From CBDHDJ01 sp965261645 (GTDB taxonomy: Bacteria; Pseudomonadota; Alphaproteobacteria; SHVV01): 64,000 bases of DNA. Below, one piece after another: positions 36,004 through 45,618 of this stretch. Every line of letters begins with the position of its first letter. Within the stretch, counting starts at the first letter, position 1. The position numbers and the translations under genes were made by a program. The stretch covers positions 620,001-684,000 of the forward strand of contig CBDHDJ010000004.1 of NCBI GenBank assembly GCA_965261645.1, written 5' to 3'. Under the pieces are notes generated by a model that had not been told where the DNA came from, did no database searches, and saw only the letters and a list, made by a program, of their open reading frames with translations.

Positions 36004-39000
36004 ATGCTCGACGTCCAACCGGCGGCGACCGCGTCCGCGCGTCCGCCTGCCATCCAGCCTCTTCACCCATCCCCAGCGTTTGCCAATACCACGGGCGTCC
36101 GCTCCAAGCCTGCCGCGTTGCTGGCCGCGGCAACCGCTCTGCTTCCCGAGCTGGAGGCGGGGCGGGCTCTCGATGCAAAGACCCTGCGCGAGGCCATGAG
36201 CGCGGCCTTCGGCGCCAGCGACACGCAAGGCGCCTGGGTCTGGAAGGACGCCTACGAAGCGGCCGAGGCCGCGATGGTGCTGTTCATCCAGCGTTACGGC
36301 CGCCTCATGCGCCGCGAGGCCGGCGCCGGACCCGGATCCGCCGCCGCCATGCTCGCCATGCTGGAGACCCTGGCGGCCCTGGAGCCATCCCAGACAAGGC
36401 GGTCGGAGGAACAGCTTGCCCTGCAACAGTTTTCCACCCCCTTGCCGCTCGCCTACGCCGCGCTGAAAGCCGCCTCCATCCGGCCCGGCGACATCGTGCT
36501 GGAGCCCTCGGCCGGCACCGGCATGCTCGCCGTCATGGCCGAATGCGCCCTCGGCAAGCACGCCGATGACGCGCGTTCGGGGACTCCCCTGCACCTCAAC
36601 GAGATCGCCGCCGTTCGTGCCGGGTTGCTCTCAGGCCTGTTCGCGCACGCGCCGGTCACCCGCCACAACGCCGAGGCCATCGCCGATTATCTGCCGGACC
36701 TGCGTCCCACAGTGGTGTTGATGAACCCGCCGTTTTCGGCAAGCCCCGGGGTCCAGCGCATCCGCCATGAGGCGGATTTGCGCCACATCCGTTCCGCCTT
36801 TTCCATGCTCCCGGCGGGCGGGCGGCTGGTGGCGATCACGTCGGCCGGCTGCATCCCGGGCGATGCCGCCTGGAGCCGCGCCTTCGAGCGCCTCGCACCA
36901 CCACCGCGCCCCGTCTTTTCCGTCGCCATCGACGGGCGCGCCTACGCACGGCGCGGCACGACCTTCGATACCCGGCTGACCGTAATCGATCGCGCGAACG
37001 CATCCGGCGTTCCGATCGACGCGCGGGAATCCGTCCCCACCGCTGCCGGGTTGCTGGCAGCCATCGCCGCCAATGTGCCGCAGCGGCAGGCGGTCATGCC
37101 AATTGCCGCGGCGCCACTGCCGGCCGGCGATCTGTTCGGCCATGCCGCCGCACGGCCGGCCCCGCGAAAGCGTGCGGTGGCCACCGCGCCCAACATCAGA
37201 CCCGCAGCCCCACAAGTCCGCGATTGGGGGCCGCTGGCTGAACTCGACTACGAAACTTCACCCGCCAACGGGCAAGGCACGGCGAGCGAACCAGGGACCA
37301 CCCATGCCGGCATCTACGAGCTCTGGTGTCCCCGGACCGTGCGCATTCCCGGCGCCTGCGAACATCCAACACCGCTGGTGCAATCCGCCGCCATGGGGGC
37401 GGTGCCCCATCCCGTGCCGTCGTACCGCCCGATGCTTCCCGTGCGTATCGTGACGGACGAACTGCTGTCCGACGCCCAGCTCGAAAGCGTCATCCTCGCC
37501 GGTCAGGCCCACGGCCGCAATTTATCGGCGCTTTACCGCATCGGCGAGGGCTGGGAGACCGTCGCGCGTGTCGCCGACAATGAAGAGGACAACAGCGATG
37601 ACGGCGATAGCGTCCGGGAGACCGCCAATAAAGCAGGTAAGGGAGAAGCCGGAAGCGCCGGTCTTGAACCCGCCACCGATGCCACCGGCGACGGCGAAGC
37701 CCTGTCCGCGCCGGTGCGTTTGCGGCGCGGCTGGATGCTGGGCGATGGCACCGGCTGCGGCAAGGGCCGCCAGGTCGCCGCCATCATCCTCGACCACTGG
37801 CTGCGCGGCCGCCGCCGGGCGCTGTGGCTGTCCGCCTCCGACAAGCTTCTAGAGGACGCCCGCCGCGACTGGGCCGCGATCGGCGGCAGCGAGGACGACA
37901 TCATCCCGTTGGGCAAGTTCCGCCAGGGGGCCGATATTCCTCAAGAGTCCGGAATCCTGTTCGCCACCTATGCAACCTTGCGCTCGCCCGCCCGTCAGGG
38001 AAAGTCCTCGCGCCTCGAACAGATCGTCGGCTGGCTCGCGGACGGCATGGACGAAGACTCCCGCCATGCCTTTGGCGGCGTCATCGTGTTCGACGAGGCC
38101 CACGCCATGGCCAACGCCGCCGGGGCCAAGGGATCGCGCGGCGATACGGCCCCCTCGCAGCAGGGCCGTGCCGGATTGCGTTTGCAGAACGCCTTGCCGG
38201 ATGCCCGTATCCTGTATGTCTCCGCGACAGGAGCCACCACGGTCCCTGGTTTGGCCTATGCGCGGCGCCTCGGCCTGTGGGGCGGCGCGGATACGGGGGG
38301 CGAGACCCCGTTCGAACAGCGCACCGATTTCGTCACCGCCATGGAGGCCGGCGGGGTGGCGGCGATGGAGGTGGTGGCCCGCGACCTGAAGGCCCTCGGC
38401 CTCTACCAGGCTCGTGCGCTCAGCTATGACGGGGTCGAGGTCGAGCCGCTCGAACATCCCTTGACGCCCGAACAGCGGCGCATCTACGACGCTTATGCCG
38501 GGGCCTTCAAGGTGATCCACCGCAATATAGAAGACGCCCTCAAAGCCACCGGCATCATGGAGGGCGATGCGACCCTCAACAAGAACGCCAAAGCCGCCGC
38601 GCTGTCGGCTTTCGAGGGGGCCAAGCAGCGCTTCTTCGGCCATCTCCTGACCGCCATGAAATGCCCCTCGCTGATCCGGGCGATCGAGGCCGATCTCGAG
38701 GCCGGCCATGCCTGCGTCATCCAGCTGGTCTCCACCGGCGAGGCCCTGCTCGACCGGCGCATCGCCGGGATCCCCGTCTCGGAATGGGATGACATCTCCG
38801 TCGACCTGACGCCACGAGAAGCATGCCTGGAATATCTGGCGCATGCCTTTCCGGTGCAATTGCAGGAACCCTTCACCGACGGCGAAGGCAATCTGATGAG
38901 CCGGCCCGTGACCGACGCCGAGGGCAACCCGGTCCTGTGCCAGGAAGCCGTGGCCGCCCGCGATGCGTTGATCGAAAGGCTCGCGGCGTTGCCGCCGGTG

Positions 39001-40614
39001 CAGGCGGCGCTCGACCAGATCCTCCATCGCTTCGGCGGCGAGGCCGTCGCCGAGGTCACCGGCCGCTCGCGCCGGGTCTTGCGGATCGCCGATGGGTCCG
39101 GCGAGCGCCTGGCGCTGCGCAACCGCCCGGCCTCGGCCAACCTCGCCGAGACCGCCGCCTTCATGACCGGCGATAAACGCATCCTCGTCTTCTCCATGGC
39201 CGGCGGCACCGGGCGCAGCTATCACGCCGATCTCGGCTGCGGCAACACCGCGCGGCGTATCCACTATCTGTTGGAGCCGGGCTGGCGGGCCGACCAGGCA
39301 ATCCAGGGCCTGGGTCGCACCCATCGAACGCACCAGGCCTCGGCCCCCTTGTTCCGGCCAGTGACCACGGATGTGAAGGGTGAGCGCCGCTTCATCGCCA
39401 CCATCGCCCGGCGTCTCGACAGCCTCGGCGCCATCACCCGGGGACAGCGGGACAGCCAAACCGCCATGGGCGGCGGCGACGCCACCCTGTTCCGGGCCAG
39501 CGACAATCTGGAGAGCCCCTACGCCAAGGTGGCGCTGCGCCAGTTCTACATCGCGCTGTGGCGCGGCAACATAGCGGGCTGGTCCATGGACCGCTTCGAG
39601 GACGCCACCGGGCTGAAATTGATCTGGGAAGGCTCGCTCAAGGAAGACCTGCCGCCGATGCCCCGGTTCCTCAACCGGCTGCTGGCCCTGCCCATCGCCG
39701 AGCAGAACGAGCTGTTCGCCGAGTTGGAAACCCGCATCGAGGCCAACATCGAACAGGCCATCGAGGCCGGGACCCACGAGCAGGGTGTCGAGACCATCCG
39801 GGCCGACTCGCTCTGCATCGCCTCGCGCGAGGCGGTTCACGTTCATGAAGCCTCGGGCGCCGCCACCGAGCTTGTGCAGATCGTCCGCCGCGACAGGCTC
39901 GTGCCGCTCCAGGCGGATGATGCCCTCGGCTTGCGCGACGGGCGGCCCGTCATCAACACCCGCTCGAAGCGCGCCGCCGTAGTTCTGCCCGCGCCGTCGC
40001 GGATGTTCGAGGACGGCGGGGTCGAGGCCCGGGTCCGCCTGGTCCGTCCCGCCGCCCGCGAGCCCATGGCCGCGGAAGAGCTTGCCGCCTCGAACTGGGA
40101 GGAGGCAGGCGGTGATCGTTGGCATGCCTTGTGGGATGCGGAGATCGAAGGGCTGCCCAGCCACACCGAATCCCGCCTGTGGCTGGTCACCGGCCTGCTG
40201 CTGCCCATATGGGATCGCCTGCCGGGCGAGAACATGCGGGTGCGCCGGCTTGCGACCGATGCCGGGGAAAGCCTGCTGGGCCGGGTTCTGACGCCTGAGC
40301 AGGCGCACGCCTTCCGCGACGCCTTCGGGCTGGCCAGGGGACCGGTCATGAGCCCGGCCGAGATGCACGAGGCGATCCTTACCCGCGGCGCGTCCTTCGA
40401 TCTCGCCAACGGCTGGCGCCTCGGAAGGCGGCGCCTGATGGGCGCCGTGCGCATCGAAATCGAGGGGCCGGCCGACGGCGACCTCGCCGCGCTCAAGCGC
40501 ATGGGCTGCACCACCGAGATCGTCTCGTGGCGGACCCGTGTGTTCGTGCCCGAATACATCGACCTCGGCCGCATCCTCGAACGCTGGCCGCTCGCGGCTG
40601 CGAGCCCGGTGTAA
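36004..40614 (+). CDS. Methyltransferase-strawberry notch helicase fusion
   Basis: 1536 residues from ATG 36004 (GGGAG upstream). The N-terminal methylase-like domain has VLEPSAGTGMLAVMAE near residue 165 and the NPPF motif (VVLMNPPFSASPG) near residue 240. An SF2 helicase core of the strawberry-notch type follows: GDGTGCGKGRQVAAI near residue 580, VIVFDEAHAMAN near residue 695, LYVSATGATT near residue 737, and the C-terminal NTPase part with FSMAGGTGRSYHADL and GLGRTHRTHQ near residue 1100. About 400 further residues are unassigned. Very large SNO-type proteins with a methylase front are typical of conjugative elements. DNA protection or strand processing during transfer is a plausible but unproven role. 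Confidence 0.85.
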   Translation: MLDVQPAATASARPPAIQPLHPSPAFANTTGVRSKPAALLAAATALLPELEAGRALDAKTLREAMSAAFGASDTQGAWVWKDAYEAAEAAMVLFIQRYGRLMRREAGAGPGSAAAMLAMLETLAALEPSQTRRSEEQLALQQFSTPLPLAYAALKAASIRPGDIVLEPSAGTGMLAVMAECALGKHADDARSGTPLHLNEIAAVRAGLLSGLFAHAPVTRHNAEAIADYLPDLRPTVVLMNPPFSASPGVQRIRHEADLRHIRSAFSMLPAGGRLVAITSAGCIPGDAAWSRAFERLAPPPRPVFSVAIDGRAYARRGTTFDTRLTVIDRANASGVPIDARESVPTAAGLLAAIAANVPQRQAVMPIAAAPLPAGDLFGHAAARPAPRKRAVATAPNIRPAAPQVRDWGPLAELDYETSPANGQGTASEPGTTHAGIYELWCPRTVRIPGACEHPTPLVQSAAMGAVPHPVPSYRPMLPVRIVTDELLSDAQLESVILAGQAHGRNLSALYRIGEGWETVARVADNEEDNSDDGDSVRETANKAGKGEAGSAGLEPATDATGDGEALSAPVRLRRGWMLGDGTGCGKGRQVAAIILDHWLRGRRRALWLSASDKLLEDARRDWAAIGGSEDDIIPLGKFRQGADIPQESGILFATYATLRSPARQGKSSRLEQIVGWLADGMDEDSRHAFGGVIVFDEAHAMANAAGAKGSRGDTAPSQQGRAGLRLQNALPDARILYVSATGATTVPGLAYARRLGLWGGADTGGETPFEQRTDFVTAMEAGGVAAMEVVARDLKALGLYQARALSYDGVEVEPLEHPLTPEQRRIYDAYAGAFKVIHRNIEDALKATGIMEGDATLNKNAKAAALSAFEGAKQRFFGHLLTAMKCPSLIRAIEADLEAGHACVIQLVSTGEALLDRRIAGIPVSEWDDISVDLTPREACLEYLAHAFPVQLQEPFTDGEGNLMSRPVTDAEGNPVLCQEAVAARDALIERLAALPPVQAALDQILHRFGGEAVAEVTGRSRRVLRIADGSGERLALRNRPASANLAETAAFMTGDKRILVFSMAGGTGRSYHADLGCGNTARRIHYLLEPGWRADQAIQGLGRTHRTHQASAPLFRPVTTDVKGERRFIATIARRLDSLGAITRGQRDSQTAMGGGDATLFRASDNLESPYAKVALRQFYIALWRGNIAGWSMDRFEDATGLKLIWEGSLKEDLPPMPRFLNRLLALPIAEQNELFAELETRIEANIEQAIEAGTHEQGVETIRADSLCIASREAVHVHEASGAATELVQIVRRDRLVPLQADDALGLRDGRPVINTRSKRAAVVLPAPSRMFEDGGVEARVRLVRPAAREPMAAEELAASNWEEAGGDRWHALWDAEIEGLPSHTESRLWLVTGLLLPIWDRLPGENMRVRRLATDAGESLLGRVLTPEQAHAFRDAFGLARGPVMSPAEMHEAILTRGASFDLANGWRLGRRRLMGAVRIEIEGPADGDLAALKRMGCTTEIVSWRTRVFVPEYIDLGRILERWPLAAASPV

Positions 40615-40756
40615 ACCCGCACGCTCCCACCCGGTATCCGGCGCGGGGCGTGCGAGCTCTTGGCTCCGCCCGCTACGCGCGCCTCCAGGGATTTGCGCCT
40701 TTGCGCCGCCCACTGCCGCCAATTTGTACTACCTGCCATAGGAAAAGGACATTGCG

Positions 40757-41017
40757 ATGCCTTCGTCACACACCCTGCCGGACGATCCCGTCTATGCGTT
40801 TTGTCCCAGTTATGACCTCGACAACGTGCCCCAGCAGATCCGAATCGTGTTCGACAACATGCCCGGCTACGTCCCAACCGCACTTTTTGCCCTCACACTC
40901 GATGACGCCCTGCGAATCTGCAATCGCCTGAACGCCCGCCTCGGGCTCGACTACGATGCCTGGTCCGCAATCGCCGGCCGCGCCATGTCCGCCGCCCAGG
41001 ATGAAACCACCCATTGA
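40757..41017 (+). CDS. Small conserved-looking protein
   Basis: 86 residues, MPSSHTLPDDPVYAFCPSYD at the start and a helical end (LDDALRICNRLNARLGLDYD). It lies 140 bp downstream of the helicase-methylase gene in the same direction. No family recognised. Codon use is consistent with a real gene. Confidence 0.6.
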   Translation: MPSSHTLPDDPVYAFCPSYDLDNVPQQIRIVFDNMPGYVPTALFALTLDDALRICNRLNARLGLDYDAWSAIAGRAMSAAQDETTH

Positions 41018-41226
41018 ACCGTACCGGCTCGCATACCGTCGGCAGAGTGCCCTCCGGCATGTTCGGGGTACAGGCAGGTGGGGCAGCCACGTAGCGTGAC
41101 CCTCCCACCCGCACATTGCGGCTCATAGAGGCCGAGGGCAGCACGGCAGGGGCGGTTCGGGCGGTGCACGGGAGGCAATTCCCCCAGCATCGCCGCCATT
41201 CTGTCTTGCAATGCACGGAGGAACCG

Positions 41227-41541
41227 ATGTTCGACACCCTCACACCACGCTCCACGACCGGCGAGTTTGAAACCATGGCCAGCGCCCGGCCCGATCCCGG
41301 CGGGTTCCTGCCGGAAGCCCGGACCGGCGCACGCGAAGCCGCAACTCACATGAAGGATCTGGCGGAACGCTTCGCCGAGCTGCGGAACGCCATCATGCGC
41401 CTGTCCGGCAATCCGTCATGCGACGACCGCGCCGGGCTCCGCAACCAGCTTCTCCATCTGGAACACACCTTGATGAGCGCGAGGGGCAGACTCGACGACG
41501 TCACCATCGCCATCATGGACGCCAACGACGCAGTCCTTTGA
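41227..41541 (+). CDS. Small helical protein
   Basis: 104 residues from ATG 41227, with GGAGG at 41217-41221 six bases upstream deciding the start over a longer frame. It begins MFDTLTPRSTTGEFE. The C-terminal 60 residues are helical (LAERFAELRNAIMRLSG, LLHLEHTLMSARGRLDDVT). Shares its first residues and ribosome-binding context with the next small gene. Function unknown. Confidence 0.6.
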   Translation: MFDTLTPRSTTGEFETMASARPDPGGFLPEARTGAREAATHMKDLAERFAELRNAIMRLSGNPSCDDRAGLRNQLLHLEHTLMSARGRLDDVTIAIMDANDAVL

Positions 41542-41730
41542 CAAGCTACGCGGCCCTTGCCGGGCAAAATCGTGCCACCGGTTGCCGTCGTGCGATGCCC
41601 CCGGACTCTCCGGGCTGCATCGACCAACGTGCAAGAGAGTTTGAGGAAGGCGAAGAGAAGGTCGACGCGCCCAAGGGAAAAGAGAGTTCCCTCCGGGCGG
41701 TGTCTCAACCCCATCAACCGGAGGTGCCAG

Positions 41731-41922
41731 ATGTTCGATTCCAGACATACCCCGACCGAGTCCAACGACACCCTTTTCAATCCCGGCAGCACAGGCGATG
41801 CCGATCCAGGCTTCGCCGCACCGCTTCCCGACGCCGGTGCACTGCTGGCCGCAGTCGGCATGCCGGCCCACGCGATCCGCGAGGTTCTCGGCTCCCGGAC
41901 ATATACCGGTGCGGACGGCTGA
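41731..41922 (+). CDS. Very small protein, 63 residues
   Basis: From ATG 41731 with GGAGG at 41720-41724. MFDSRHTPTESNDTLFNPGS, then a short helix (LLAAVGMPAHAIREVLGSRT). The upstream 174 bp in frame is not protein-like. Placed directly before ssb. Unknown function. Confidence 0.5.
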   Translation: MFDSRHTPTESNDTLFNPGSTGDADPGFAAPLPDAGALLAAVGMPAHAIREVLGSRTYTGADG

Positions 41923-42028
41923 ATAGAGAAAGAGGGGGGCTTAGAGAAGTGTGAAGGGGGAAGGGTCGAGAGAGGCCTGACCCCGTTCGCTAACCCGATG
42001 TCATAACCCGGATCATAGGAGATTGATC

Positions 42029-42466
42029 ATGTTCGGACTGAATAACGCGCAGTTGATCGGACGCCTCGGCGCCGACGCCACCGTCAGCCACCTCACCAAC
42101 GGCGGCCGCGTCGCCAACGTCTCGATCGCGACCGACGAGAGCTACCTCGACAAGAACTCCGGCGACAAGGTGGACCGCACCGAGTGGCACCGCATCGTCA
42201 CCTTCCAGGACGGCCTGGTGGAGATGATGGAAAAGCACGCGAAGAAGGGCCGCCTGGTCTACGTGTCGGGCAAGCTGCAGACCCGCAAGTGGCGCAAGGA
42301 CGGCGAGGACAGCGACCGGTTCTCGACCGAGATACTGCTGGTCCCCGGCGGCCGGGTACAATTCTTGGACAAGCCGAACGGCAACGGCGCGCCGGCGATG
42401 AACGGAGACACCGTGCCTTCCGCCGAAACCGCCGCGACGGTGGCTGACAGCGAAATTCCGTTCTAA
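42029..42466 (+). CDS. ssb: Single-stranded DNA-binding protein
   Basis: 145 residues from ATG 42029, with AGGAG at 42017-42021. OB-fold landmarks: NNAQLIGRLGADATV, VSIATDESYLD, DRTEWHRIVTF and GRLVYVSGKLQTRKW. A short linker is followed by the acidic tip ADSEIPF, the protein-interaction tail of bacterial SSBs. On conjugative elements such a copy protects the transferred strand and supports re-synthesis in the recipient. It is followed by a clear terminator, so it ends a transcription unit. Confidence 0.95.
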   Translation: MFGLNNAQLIGRLGADATVSHLTNGGRVANVSIATDESYLDKNSGDKVDRTEWHRIVTFQDGLVEMMEKHAKKGRLVYVSGKLQTRKWRKDGEDSDRFSTEILLVPGGRVQFLDKPNGNGAPAMNGDTVPSAETAATVADSEIPF

Positions 42467-42494
42467 GCGGGCTTCCTCCCTCCCGCATAACCCT

Positions 42495-42538
42495 GGGCCA
42501 GTCCCCGCCAAGTTGGCGTGGGGCTGGCCCTACTTTTT
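42495..42538 (+). terminator. Rho-independent terminator after ssb
   Basis: GGGCCAGTCCCCGCCA pairs with TGGCGTGGGGCTGGCCC across a 3-nt loop, with one G-U pair and one bulge, followed by TACTTTTT. About 28 bp after the ssb stop. Confidence 0.85.
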
Positions 42539-42731
42539 CGCCGGCGCATTCGAGCCCGCCTCAACAGAGTTCCAAAAGTGTACACGCGAAGCGGCCGCGC
42601 TGCGCGGTCCGTTACCCCGCCACTCACCGGCAAGAGTTCGAGGCGGGCCTGAAGGGGGCGTCCCTTAACAGGCTGCTGAGGTTCCCCATGCAACCGTTTC
42701 ACGCCATCGCTCCCCTAAGGAATCGCGTCCC

Positions 42732-43769
42732 ATGAACGCCACTGAAATTGCCGCTGCGTTAAGCACACGAGCCGAAGACGTCTGCCGCCGCTACCTTCCC
42801 CGCGGCCGCAAACAGGGTAGATATTGGACAGCTGGCGACACAAGCGGCGCCAAGGGGCGCTCGCTCTTCGTGCGCCTGTCGCCTCCAGGCATACCCGGTA
42901 AATGGACCGACGCCGCGACCAACGAACATGGCGATCTGCTCGATCTCATCCGCCTGCACACCAGCGGAGCATCGCTGCGGCACGCCATGGAGGAGGCCCG
43001 CGCCTTCCTAGTCCTGCCGTCTGCCGCCCCCGCCAATGGCGGCGATCACGCTGGTGGCTATGACCGTGAGGAAGCGGCGCGCCGCCTCTGGCGGCGTTGC
43101 CAGCCCATCGATGGCACCCATGCGGAAGCCTACCTGCACGCCCGCGCCATCGGCCTTTGCCGCTTCCCGGCCCTGCGGTTTCATCCGGATCTCATCCATC
43201 GTGGAGAGGACGGCATCCATCGCATGCCGGCACTGGTCGCCGCCGTCACCGGCGATGATGGCGCCATCGAGGGCGTGCAGCGTACCTGGCTCGACCCCAG
43301 GCGTCCCGCCAAGGCCAATTTCGATCGCCCGCGTAAAGCACTCGGGCGCGTCCACGGCCGGGCCGTGCGCTTCCGCGGGTTCGCCTCCGGTGCAACCTTG
43401 CTTGCCGGGGAAGGCATCGAAACCGTGTTATCTGTGGTCACTGTCGTCCCCGGTATTCATGCCGCGGCGGCTCTATCGGCGGGCAGCCTCGGCACCTTCG
43501 AACCACCCCAAGATCTCGCCCTGTTGGTCATCGCTCGCGATAAAGACGTGGAGGGCGGGCACGCCGCCAACCGTCTTCAGCACCGCTGTGTGGAACGCGG
43601 CATTCCCTCAATCGTGATCCTTCCCGAACACACTGATTTTAATGACGACCTCGTTGCCGTCGGCGCCGACACCCTCGCGGCCCGGATCGCGCCCCTTATT
43701 GCAAGCACTACGGCCGTGGCAACGGTGGAAGAGAGGCGTGGGAGTGGGAGAATAATTACCCCGTCATGA
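42732..43769 (+). CDS. Toprim-domain DNA primase of mobile elements
   Basis: 345 residues. The N-terminal part (to about 100) has the GRYWTAGDTSGAKGRSLFVR and GKWTDAATNEHGDLLDLI segments seen in DUF7146-type primase proteins. A central helical linker follows, then a C-terminal Toprim domain with LLAGEGIETVLSVVT near residue 222, LLVIARDKDVEGGHAA near residue 259, and TDFNDDL near residue 305. These acidic residues bind the catalytic metal. Probably primes lagging-strand synthesis after transfer. It has its own transcription unit, between the ssb terminator and a 280-bp spacer. Confidence 0.8.
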   Translation: MNATEIAAALSTRAEDVCRRYLPRGRKQGRYWTAGDTSGAKGRSLFVRLSPPGIPGKWTDAATNEHGDLLDLIRLHTSGASLRHAMEEARAFLVLPSAAPANGGDHAGGYDREEAARRLWRRCQPIDGTHAEAYLHARAIGLCRFPALRFHPDLIHRGEDGIHRMPALVAAVTGDDGAIEGVQRTWLDPRRPAKANFDRPRKALGRVHGRAVRFRGFASGATLLAGEGIETVLSVVTVVPGIHAAAALSAGSLGTFEPPQDLALLVIARDKDVEGGHAANRLQHRCVERGIPSIVILPEHTDFNDDLVAVGADTLAARIAPLIASTTAVATVEERRGSGRIITPS

Positions 43770-44056
43770 TGTCTCATTGTCCCACACGTTCTCACTGCGC
43801 CAACCCCTCCGGGGTCCTCCACTCCGCTTCGCTCCGTTACGGCGATAGCGCGTAATGCCACGCCGCTGCGCGGCTAGCGCCGGTGGAATACGCGACCGTG
43901 GCTCGCTCGCTCCGCTCCCTGCGCCCGCACCACTCGCGCATTCCTCCGGCGCAGGCATTCCGGCCATCGTGGCTCCGCTGCGAGCGCGTGATCCAAAGAG
44001 TCATCACGACGGGGCAGACCGCCTCGGAGGATAGCAACATAGCAATGGAGAGAATC
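43770..44056. other. Spacer between primase and DUF2493 genes
   Basis: About 285 bp. An in-frame extension of the next gene crosses part of it but is low-complexity and Arg/Ser-rich. I see no RNA gene. GGAGAG at 44047-44052 is the probable ribosome-binding site for ATG 44057. Confidence 0.45.
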
Positions 44057-44974
44057 ATGCAGAACTTCATCAGAACCGAAACGTCATCTCCGACCGCAAT
44101 GGCTTGTGAACAGGCTGCCCTGTTCGGCGCGACCCCTGGTCCCGACGAGTTCGACAACCGCGAGATCTGGAACGAGGACGAAGCACTTTCCGGAATCGAG
44201 GAAGCCATCCACATCCTGGCCGGTGTGGTCGCACCGGACGGCACGCAGCTCTCCGACGAACGCGAGAGCCTCCTCTGGGGCTTCGTCAATGCACTGCACG
44301 CCCAGGTCCAGCGCCTCGACCGCGGCATCGACAAGATCGCGCCCGAAATGAAGGACCTCCAACGCGAGCAAGACGGCTCCGAGATCAAGTCTTGCGAACT
44401 CGAACGCCTGACCGACCGGGTCCAGAACCTCGGTGGCCGGCGCGACGCCTTCGAGGCCATGCGCGACCTCGCCGCAGAGGGATACCGCACCGAGACCGGC
44501 GATACCTGGCGTCCGCGCAACGGGTCGCACAGCAGCCAGACCGGCAAACTAACTTCCGCCGCCATCGACGCCCGCGACTACCTGCGCGCCCGTGAACACC
44601 GCGAGACCAGCGCACATCTGCCCGAGGGCACCCTGGTCGCCTTCACCGGCGGCAAGGACTTCGGCGACGTTACCGCCATCTGGCGCTCCCTGGACAGCAT
44701 CAAGATCAAGTACGACGATATGGTCCTGCTGCACGGCGGCGGACCCGGTGCGGAGAAGATCGCGGCAAGCTGGGCTGAGAAGAACGGCGTCCACCAGGTC
44801 GTGTGCAAGCCGAACTGGGACCGGGACGGCAAGGCCGCGCCCTTCCGGCGTAACGACGTCCTGCTGAACTTCCTGCCGAAGGGCCTCCTCGCCTTTCCCG
44901 GTTCTGGCATCACCAACAATCTCGTCGACAAGGCACGCAAGATCGGAATTCCCGTACTTCTCGCCGCCGCGTAA
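44057..44974 (+). CDS. DUF2493 (YspA/SLOG-related) nucleotide-binding protein
   Basis: 305 residues from ATG 44057 (ATG 44045 is an alternative). The first 190 residues are helical with a coiled-coil-like stretch. The C-terminal DUF2493 domain contains LVAFTGGKDFGDVTAIW near residue 195, MVLLHGGGPGAEKIAASWAE near residue 220, and FPGSGITNNLVDKARK near residue 280. DUF2493 belongs to the SLOG superfamily of Rossmann-like nucleotide or signal-binding proteins. It is widespread on alphaproteobacterial plasmids beside primase and relaxase genes. Exact ligand unknown. Confidence 0.8.
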   Translation: MQNFIRTETSSPTAMACEQAALFGATPGPDEFDNREIWNEDEALSGIEEAIHILAGVVAPDGTQLSDERESLLWGFVNALHAQVQRLDRGIDKIAPEMKDLQREQDGSEIKSCELERLTDRVQNLGGRRDAFEAMRDLAAEGYRTETGDTWRPRNGSHSSQTGKLTSAAIDARDYLRAREHRETSAHLPEGTLVAFTGGKDFGDVTAIWRSLDSIKIKYDDMVLLHGGGPGAEKIAASWAEKNGVHQVVCKPNWDRDGKAAPFRRNDVLLNFLPKGLLAFPGSGITNNLVDKARKIGIPVLLAAA

Positions 44975-44986
44975 CGATACCCTTCA

Positions 44987-45032
44987 GGGCCGGTCCCCGC
45001 CACCACTCGGCGCGGGACCGGTCCCTTTTTTT
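44987..45032 (+). terminator. Rho-independent terminator after the DUF2493 gene
   Basis: GGGCCGGTCCCCGCC pairs with GGCGCGGGACCGGTCC (one G-U pair, one bulge) across ACCACTC, followed directly by CTTTTTTT. A textbook strong terminator. Confidence 0.9.
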
Positions 45033-45315
45033 GCCGGTTTGCTAAAGACGAAGTCCATGGCGGGGCGCTTCGCGCCACCGCCAACCGTGCGATCTTACGC
45101 TCGCTGGCGGCTCCTCGTTCTTCGAACGATGCATCGCCGCCTATCGGCTCGGAGCTTCGCGCCATCGCCGTACGCGGGCGCTGAAGCGCCACGCTAGCGC
45201 CCGGCCATCCCCCATTGCAACTTCATTATCCGCATCCCGAAAACCGCCACGACGGACCGCCGTTCTTCGAACGCCGCTTCCTTGCTTTGCGAACTCACAT
45301 GCACCCTCGTTCGGC
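45033..45315. other. Convergent intergenic region with a repeated palindrome-like motif
   Basis: About 280 bp between the DUF2493 terminator and the 3' end of a minus-strand gene. It contains the inverted repeat CGTTC-TTC-GAACG twice, at 45116-45128 and 45261-45273. No gene is supported. Confidence 0.5.
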
Positions 45316-45618
45316 TCAGAACGGATCACTGCCTTCTTCCGACACCATGGACCTGGCGGCCTCGGCAACCTTTCTTCCCGGCAACACGCCCTTGTCCAGG
45401 AACGTCCGCAGACTGCGCTCCGTGATATCGATGCCGCCTGATTTCAACACCTCATGCATCTGAGCCACCGTCACTCCCTTGGCCTGTTGCTCGATCAGCC
45501 GCTTCCGCAAACGGTCCAGTACATCCGTCAGGCTCAGCTTAGGCGGCACAAGTTTCGCCAATTCACCATCTATGGCATCGAAGTCGATATCCGCTTCGTT
45601 GAAGCGTTTCGCCGGCAT
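45316..45618 (-). CDS. Small helical protein next to the relaxase, possible relaxosome accessory protein
   Basis: 100 residues. MPAKRFNEADIDFDAIDGEL, a helix-rich centre (LSLTDVLDRLRKRLIEQQAK), then an HTH-like stretch VTVAQMHEVLKSGGIDITER followed by SLRTFLDKG. It is divergent from the MobF relaxase across a 400-bp non-coding region that should contain oriT. Small DNA-binding proteins in this place usually help the relaxase or control its expression. The family is not one I can name, so the role is inferred from position and the HTH-like segment. Confidence 0.55.
   Translation of the reverse strand: MPAKRFNEADIDFDAIDGELAKLVPPKLSLTDVLDRLRKRLIEQQAKGVTVAQMHEVLKSGGIDITERSLRTFLDKGVLPGRKVAEAARSMVSEEGSDPF

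Noticed and set aside
37849..40722. A 957-residue minus-strand open frame
   Set aside because: It is the antisense of the helicase-methylase gene. High GC at third codon positions produces long antisense frames, and the + strand carries all SNO and NPPF motifs.
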